A DNA stretch of 64,000 bases, taken from positions 558,001 to 622,000 of the forward strand of contig NZ_JAHCBF010000001.1 in assembly GCF_018398395.1 (NCBI RefSeq), in the 5' to 3' direction. This document shows, in pieces, positions 60,085 to 64,000 of the stretch. Origin of the DNA: Croceicoccus gelatinilyticus. GTDB taxonomy: Bacteria > Pseudomonadota > Alphaproteobacteria > Sphingomonadales > Sphingomonadaceae. Each line of letters opens with the position of its first letter. Position 1 is the first letter of the stretch. Both the position numbers and the translations under genes were made by a program. Under the pieces are notes generated by a model. The model had not been told where the DNA came from. It ran no database searches and saw only the letters and a list, made by a program, of their open reading frames with translations.

Positions 60085-61170
60085 TTGGCTACGAGGAAAG
60101 CGAAAGGCGGCAGCCAGGCGGCTGCGGTAACGTCTCCCACCGACGACCCCGAATTCGCCCTGCGGTCGCTGCAGGAAGCATATGAAAAGCAGGGCAGCTA
60201 CAAGGCGAGCGATGAGGAACTGACAGAGTTCTATCGCCAGATGCTGCTGATCCGCCGCTTTGAAGAGCGTGCAGGGCAGCTTTATGGCCTCGGCCTCATC
60301 GGTGGTTTCTGCCATCTTTACATTGGTCAGGAAGCGGTGGCCGTGGGCCTGCAGTCCGCCCTTGCCGAGGGCAAGGACTCGGTCATCACCGGATATCGCG
60401 ATCATGGCCACATGCTGGCCTACGGCATCGACCCCAAGGTCATCATGGCCGAACTGACCGGCCGTGAAGCCGGCATTTCGCGCGGCAAGGGTGGATCGAT
60501 GCATATGTTCAGCACCGAACATGCCTTTTACGGCGGCCACGGCATCGTCGGTGCGCAGGTCCCGCTGGGCGCAGGCCTAGCCTTCGCGCACAAGTATCGT
60601 GATGATGGCGGCGTATGCATGGCCTACTTTGGTGACGGCGCGGCCAACCAGGGCCAGGTCTATGAAACCTTCAACATGGCTGCCCTTTGGAACCTGCCGA
60701 TCATCTTCGTGATCGAGAACAACCAGTACGCCATGGGCACCAGCACCGCGCGGTCCAGCGCTGAGACGGAATTCCACCGTCGCGGTACCGCGTTCCGCAT
60801 TCCTGGCATGGATGTCGACGGCATGGACGTGCTTGCCGTTCGCGGTGCGGCCGAAGTCGCGCTCGAACACGTGCGCGGCGGCGGCGGTCCGGTGCTGATG
60901 GAACTCAACACCTATCGCTATCGCGGACACTCGATGTCGGACCCGGCCAAGTACCGCAGCCGCGACGAGGTCAAGGAAATGCGCGACAAGCATGACCCGA
61001 TCGAGGCCGCCAAGGCCGAGCTGATCAAGCGTGGCGTTGACGAGGCGAAGCTGAAGGAAATGGAAAAGTCCATTCGTGCGCAGGTTGGCGAAGCTGCTGA
61101 CTTTGCCGAAAGCTCGCCCGAACCGGAATTGTCCGAACTCTACACCGACGTGCTGGTGGAAACCTACTGA
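60085..61170 (+). CDS. pdhA: Pyruvate dehydrogenase E1 component, alpha subunit
   Basis: A 361-residue thiamine diphosphate enzyme subunit that decarboxylates pyruvate. It has [26 protein letters not shown], and the ThDP/Mg motif [20 protein letters not shown] then [13 protein letters not shown], and the phosphorylation-loop-like [14 protein letters not shown]. The start is TTG at 60085 preceded by AGAGG. The stop and next start overlap by one base (TGATG). Length is usual for alphaproteobacterial PdhA. Confidence 0.95.
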   Translation: MATRKAKGGSQAAAVTSPTDDPEFALRSLQEAYEKQGSYKASDEELTEFYRQMLLIRRFEERAGQLYGLGLIGGFCHLYIGQEAVAVGLQSALAEGKDSVITGYRDHGHMLAYGIDPKVIMAELTGREAGISRGKGGSMHMFSTEHAFYGGHGIVGAQVPLGAGLAFAHKYRDDGGVCMAYFGDGAANQGQVYETFNMAALWNLPIIFVIENNQYAMGTSTARSSAETEFHRRGTAFRIPGMDVDGMDVLAVRGAAEVALEHVRGGGGPVLMELNTYRYRGHSMSDPAKYRSRDEVKEMRDKHDPIEAAKAELIKRGVDEAKLKEMEKSIRAQVGEAADFAESSPEPELSELYTDVLVETY

Positions 61171-62534
61171 TGGCTGTCGAACTCAAGATGCCCGCGCTCT
61201 CCCCGACGATGGAGGAGGGCACTCTCGCCAAGTGGCTGGTCAAGGAAGGCGACGAGATCGCGCCTGGTGACATCATCGCCGAGATCGAAACCGACAAGGC
61301 CACGATGGAATTCGAATCCATCGACGAAGGCACTGTCGGCAAGATCATGGTCGCCGAAGGGACCGAGAACGTGAAGGTCGGCACCGTGATCGCGGTTCTC
61401 GATGGTGACGGCTCCGATGTCGCAGCTCCTGCTCCGGTGCCTGCGGCAAGCGAGCCTGCCGCCAAGGAAGAAGCGCCGACCGAGGCTGCCAAGCCCGCGA
61501 CCGCCAAGGTCGAGATCGCCCGCGATCCGGACTTGCCGGAAGGGACCAAGATGGTCTCCACCACGGTTCGTGAAGCACTGCGCGACGCTATGGCCGAGGA
61601 AATGCGCGCCGACGACCGCGTCTTCGTGATGGGCGAGGAAGTCGCCGAGTATCAGGGCGCCTACAAGGTGACTCAGGGCCTGCTCGACGAATTCGGCGCC
61701 AAGCGCGTGATCGACACGCCGATCACCGAATACGGCTTTGCCGGTATCGGTACGGGCGCGGCGATGGGCGGCCTTCGTCCGATCGTCGAGTTCATGACGT
61801 TCAACTTCGCCATGCAGGCGATTGACCACATCATCAACTCGGCGGCCAAGACGAACTACATGTCGGGCGGCCAGATGCGTTGTCCGGTCGTCTTCCGCGG
61901 TCCCAACGGCGCGGCCAGCCGCGTCGCGGCGCAGCACTCGCAGAACTATGGCCCTTGGTACGCCAGCGTCCCCGGCCTCGTCGTCATCGCGCCTTATGAC
62001 GCGGCGGACGGCAAGGGCCTGCTGAAGGCTGCGATCCGCAGCGAGGATCCGGTCGTCTTCCTCGAAAACGAGCTGATGTACGGCAAGAGCTTCGACGTAC
62101 CGGACATGGACGATTTCGTCCTGCCGATCGGCAAGGCCCGCATCATGCGCGAAGGTTCGGACGTGACGATCGTGTCCTACTCGATCGGCGTCGGCCTCGC
62201 TCTCGAAGCGGCCGAGAAGCTGGCGGGTGAGGGGATCGATGCCGAAGTCATCGACCTGCGCACGCTGCGTCCGCTTGACACCGGAACCGTGCTGGCGAGC
62301 CTGAAGAAGACCAACCGCCTCGTCGTCGCCGAAGAAGGCTGGCCGACCTGCTCGATCGCCAGTGAAATCTCGGCGGTCTGCATGGAGGAAGGCTTCGACG
62401 ATCTCGACGCCCCGGTGATCCGCGTGACCAATGCCGACGTTCCGTTGCCTTACGCTGCGAACCTCGAAAAGGAGGCGCTGATTGATACGGCCAGCATCGT
62501 CGCTGCAGTGAAGAAGGTCTGCTACGTCGACTGA
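61170..62534 (+). CDS. pdhB: Pyruvate dehydrogenase E1 component, beta subunit with lipoyl domain
   Basis: A 454-residue protein with two parts. Residues 1-80 are a lipoyl domain with the lipoylated Lys in [13 protein letters not shown] (about 40). After an Ala/Pro linker (about 80-125, [17 protein letters not shown]) comes the E1 beta fold ([40 protein letters not shown], and the C-terminal [19 protein letters not shown]). The E1-beta/lipoyl fusion is standard in Alphaproteobacteria. The E2 gene, often next, is not here; a strong terminator follows instead. Confidence 0.95.
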   Translation: MAVELKMPALSPTMEEGTLAKWLVKEGDEIAPGDIIAEIETDKATMEFESIDEGTVGKIMVAEGTENVKVGTVIAVLDGDGSDVAAPAPVPAASEPAAKEEAPTEAAKPATAKVEIARDPDLPEGTKMVSTTVREALRDAMAEEMRADDRVFVMGEEVAEYQGAYKVTQGLLDEFGAKRVIDTPITEYGFAGIGTGAAMGGLRPIVEFMTFNFAMQAIDHIINSAAKTNYMSGGQMRCPVVFRGPNGAASRVAAQHSQNYGPWYASVPGLVVIAPYDAADGKGLLKAAIRSEDPVVFLENELMYGKSFDVPDMDDFVLPIGKARIMREGSDVTIVSYSIGVGLALEAAEKLAGEGIDAEVIDLRTLRPLDTGTVLASLKKTNRLVVAEEGWPTCSIASEISAVCMEEGFDDLDAPVIRVTNADVPLPYAANLEKEALIDTASIVAAVKKVCYVD

Positions 62535-62556
62535 CGGATCACGATCCGCCAAACAG

Positions 62557-62589
62557 AAAGGGCCGGCTTCGCAGCCGGCCCTTTTCTTT
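62557..62589 (+). terminator. Strong rho-independent terminator after pdhB
   Basis: AAAGGGCCGGCT (62557-62568) pairs perfectly with AGCCGGCCCTTT (62573-62584), loop TCGC, followed by TTCTTT. It ends the ftsB-pdhA-pdhB transcript and also faces the convergent Tad genes, where A-rich sequence on the other side may serve the minus strand. Confidence 0.9.
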
Positions 62590-62608
62590 AGCGCCCAATG
62601 TTTCCAGC

Positions 62609-63121
62609 TCAGGTCCCGAAGACAGGCTCTTCTCCCGTGCCCGGATCGGTGCCGTCGTCAGGCTCTTCATCAGGCAGGTCATTGCCCGGCACGAAAACCG
62701 AACGCGTGTATTCCAGCTGAAGCAAATCGACATTCGTGAAGCCAAGCAGGTTCGGCACATCATAGACCATGCGCAGGTCGATCTTGCGCACGCGGTCCAT
62801 GCTCTGGGTTTCCTCGTTCTCGACGAAGACCTGCAGATCGTTGATGTGCAGCATGTAAGGCGCAGAAACTGCGACGGTCATTGCTTTGGTTTCAATCTGC
62901 TCGTCGGTGAGGAAATTGCTCTTCTGCGCCTCGACCGCCATGTACCGGCTCATCTCGCCGGCCACACCGCGAACCGCGTTCTGGGCCTGCAGGTACATGC
63001 CGGCCTGAAACACGCCGATCAGCATCGTGATCAGAACGGGAAGAAGCACTGCCATCTCGATGATGGTCGTGCCGCTTTCATCCTTGCGGAAGTTCGAGAG
63101 GTGCTTGTTCATCATCATCAC
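62609..63121 (-). CDS. tadE: TadE-like Tad pilus protein
   Basis: A 170-residue bitopic pseudopilin-type protein of the Flp/Tad pilus system. The N-terminal signal/pilin-like region reads RKDESGTTIIEMAVLLPVLI, the usual E at +5 and GXXXXE pattern, and continues TMLIGVFQAGMYLQAQN. Four successive Met codons begin the frame, so the exact start is uncertain. It overlaps the preceding TadE-like gene by 4 bp (ATGA), one operon. The C-terminal tail is acidic (DEEPDDGTDPGTGEEP). Confidence 0.85.
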   Translation of the reverse strand: MMMMNKHLSNFRKDESGTTIIEMAVLLPVLITMLIGVFQAGMYLQAQNAVRGVAGEMSRYMAVEAQKSNFLTDEQIETKAMTVAVSAPYMLHINDLQVFVENEETQSMDRVRKIDLRMVYDVPNLLGFTNVDLLQLEYTRSVFVPGNDLPDEEPDDGTDPGTGEEPVFGT

Positions 63122-63609
63122 CCGATCTGGATCGACCGTTTCACTTCGAAGGTAAGGTCCTTGCCAAGGCCGTAATTGGTCCAGATCGGCGAGTAGCTGT
63201 CCTTCATGTAGATGACGAGGAACGCGCTCTGAGTCTGCGATTCATTCGCGCATCCTTCCTCGGCCTGACGCGCACTGTTGTTGCCACACCGCCAACGCTT
63301 GTAGACGCTGACCTGGCCCGGTTCGATCTGGTCGCCCGTGTTTGCGAGGGTCAGATTACTGGCCGTCGCTAGATAGGCCTGCAGTTCAGAAACCGTCCGT
63401 TCGACATCCGCTTCGTTTTCCGGCGCGGCGGCAAGGATGATCTCCATGCCATTCGCCGCAACCGACTGCATCTCCGTCTGACGCGCGACCATCGAGCTGA
63501 CTTCGACCCCGCCCAGCGTCAAGGCGATCAGCGCGGGGGCGACGAAAGCGGTTTCGATCAGTGTCGAACCGGCCTGGTCCCGGTGGAATTTGCGGATGAT
63601 GCTAAGCAT
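63118..63609 (-). CDS. Second TadE/TadF-like pseudopilin-type protein
   Basis: A 163-residue protein with the same layout as its neighbour. RKFHRDQAGSTLIETAFVAP is followed by a hydrophobic helix ALIALTLGGVEVSSMVA, then a globular part with three cysteines (RWRCGNNSARQAEEGCAN). This is a TadE/TadF pattern. Stop and next start overlap by 4 bp. It begins 9 bases after the TadG-like gene stop. Both small proteins with TadG assemble the Tad pilus tip or base. Confidence 0.83.
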   Translation of the reverse strand: MLSIIRKFHRDQAGSTLIETAFVAPALIALTLGGVEVSSMVARQTEMQSVAANGMEIILAAAPENEADVERTVSELQAYLATASNLTLANTGDQIEPGQVSVYKRWRCGNNSARQAEEGCANESQTQSAFLVIYMKDSYSPIWTNYGLGKDLTFEVKRSIQIG

Positions 63610-63618
63610 AGTCGTGCC

Positions 63619-64000
63619 TCACGCGATAAGCTTGACGGTGCCATAGATGACAGAGGTCTCGTGGCTGTGACCCTCGGGGCAGAACTCCGTCATGTCGGTC
63701 GTACCGGTGAGCGTCACCTTGTTGGCCACGATCATCAGGCACATGTTTGCGACTTGCGCGGTACCGGCCATCGTGATCGAGCTCTTCGGCAAATAGACCG
63801 AACCGCTGACCCATGTGCTGCTGGTACCTGCGAAGAGGTGGCCGTTACCTTCGCCCGAGGGGTTGGCACCTTCGGAAGTCGGATCTTCGAAAATCAGCAT
63901 GCCGGCCATCGCCTGCGCCTCGCCATCGGGAATGCCGTAGCTGAGAAGCGTGTTGTAGGTGATGCCCTGGAGATTGATTTCGGTGCCGTCCGTCGTCACT
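63619..64000 (-). CDS. TadG-related Tad pilus protein, C-terminal part (start outside window)
   Basis: The last 126 residues or so of a larger gene whose start lies beyond the window end. The visible part is Gly/Thr-rich and beta-like (WVSGSVYLPKSSITMAGTAQ, CLMIVANKVTLTGTTDM) with two cysteines, as in the C-terminal region of TadG-type proteins or adhesin-like pilus tips. Assignment leans on position: it is directly upstream of two TadE-like genes in one operon. A plain TadG call is likely but not proven from this fragment. Confidence 0.65.
   Translation of the reverse strand, partial: VTTDGTEINLQGITYNTLLSYGIPDGEAQAMAGMLIFEDPTSEGANPSGEGNGHLFAGTSSTWVSGSVYLPKSSITMAGTAQVANMCLMIVANKVTLTGTTDMTEFCPEGHSHETSVIYGTVKLIA

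Noticed and set aside
62557-62589. Possible riboswitch or small RNA at the end of pdhB
   Set aside because: The perfect stem with a T-run is fully explained as a terminator.

Overview
The window looks like chromosomal DNA of an aerobic alphaproteobacterium of the Sphingomonadales (Erythrobacter/Novosphingobium/Sphingomonas type). This is inferred from several features: high GC content, several TonB-dependent receptors beside Rieske oxygenases, the ftsB-pdhA-pdhB order with a lipoyl domain on PdhB, TadE/TadG pilus genes, and frequent TTG/GTG starts with good Shine-Dalgarno sequences. No tRNA, rRNA, CRISPR array or insertion sequence was recognised.

Layout. 1-2.5 kb: end of an assimilatory nitrate reductase gene coupled to a siroheme-synthesis methyltransferase. 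2.8-6.4 kb: secreted S9 peptidase, a degenerate FtsW/RodA-like membrane protein and a DUF1330-like protein. 6.7-13.7 kb: a 2350-residue autotransporter made of hierarchical repeats. 13.9-18.9 kb: on the minus strand, an unknown exported protein, an OmpR/EnvZ-type two-component system, a beta carbonic anhydrase and a SulP transporter (probable bicarbonate uptake). 19-24.3 kb: LysR regulator, TonB receptor, DUF3649, PepSY and DUF3325 proteins, a typical iron/siderophore module.

24.3-47.5 kb is a catabolic region. It holds a VanA-like Rieske oxygenase with a divergent LuxR regulator, SDRs, a LysR-controlled operon (FMN reductase, extradiol dioxygenase, MBL-MoaF fusion, SDR), a secreted purple-acid-phosphatase-like enzyme, and a KstD-like flavoprotein/TetR/NmrA operon divergent from a large TonB receptor. 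Two tandem Rieske oxygenases, an OYE-type flavin/Fe-S oxidoreductase, a TetR regulator and an MFS transporter follow. A clean deletion scar at about 27.85 kb fuses the remains of a quinone oxidoreductase and a TetR gene. The likely overall role is uptake and oxidation of an aromatic, terpenoid or steroid-like substrate; the substrate cannot be read from the sequence.

47.5-55.2 kb holds the two most unusual loci. The first is a 45-residue peptide with a lasso-type leader motif, directly upstream of an asparagine-synthetase-like cyclase, with no B1/B2 protease genes in view. The second is a MscK-like membrane protein in which a P-loop NTPase plus winged-helix region occupies the C-terminus, translationally coupled to a stand-alone MscS channel.

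55.3-64 kb: Rieske oxygenase plus SnoaL-like protein, M3 lipoprotein peptidase, FtsB, pyruvate dehydrogenase E1 alpha and beta with a strong terminator, and Tad pilus pseudopilin-type genes running off the end.
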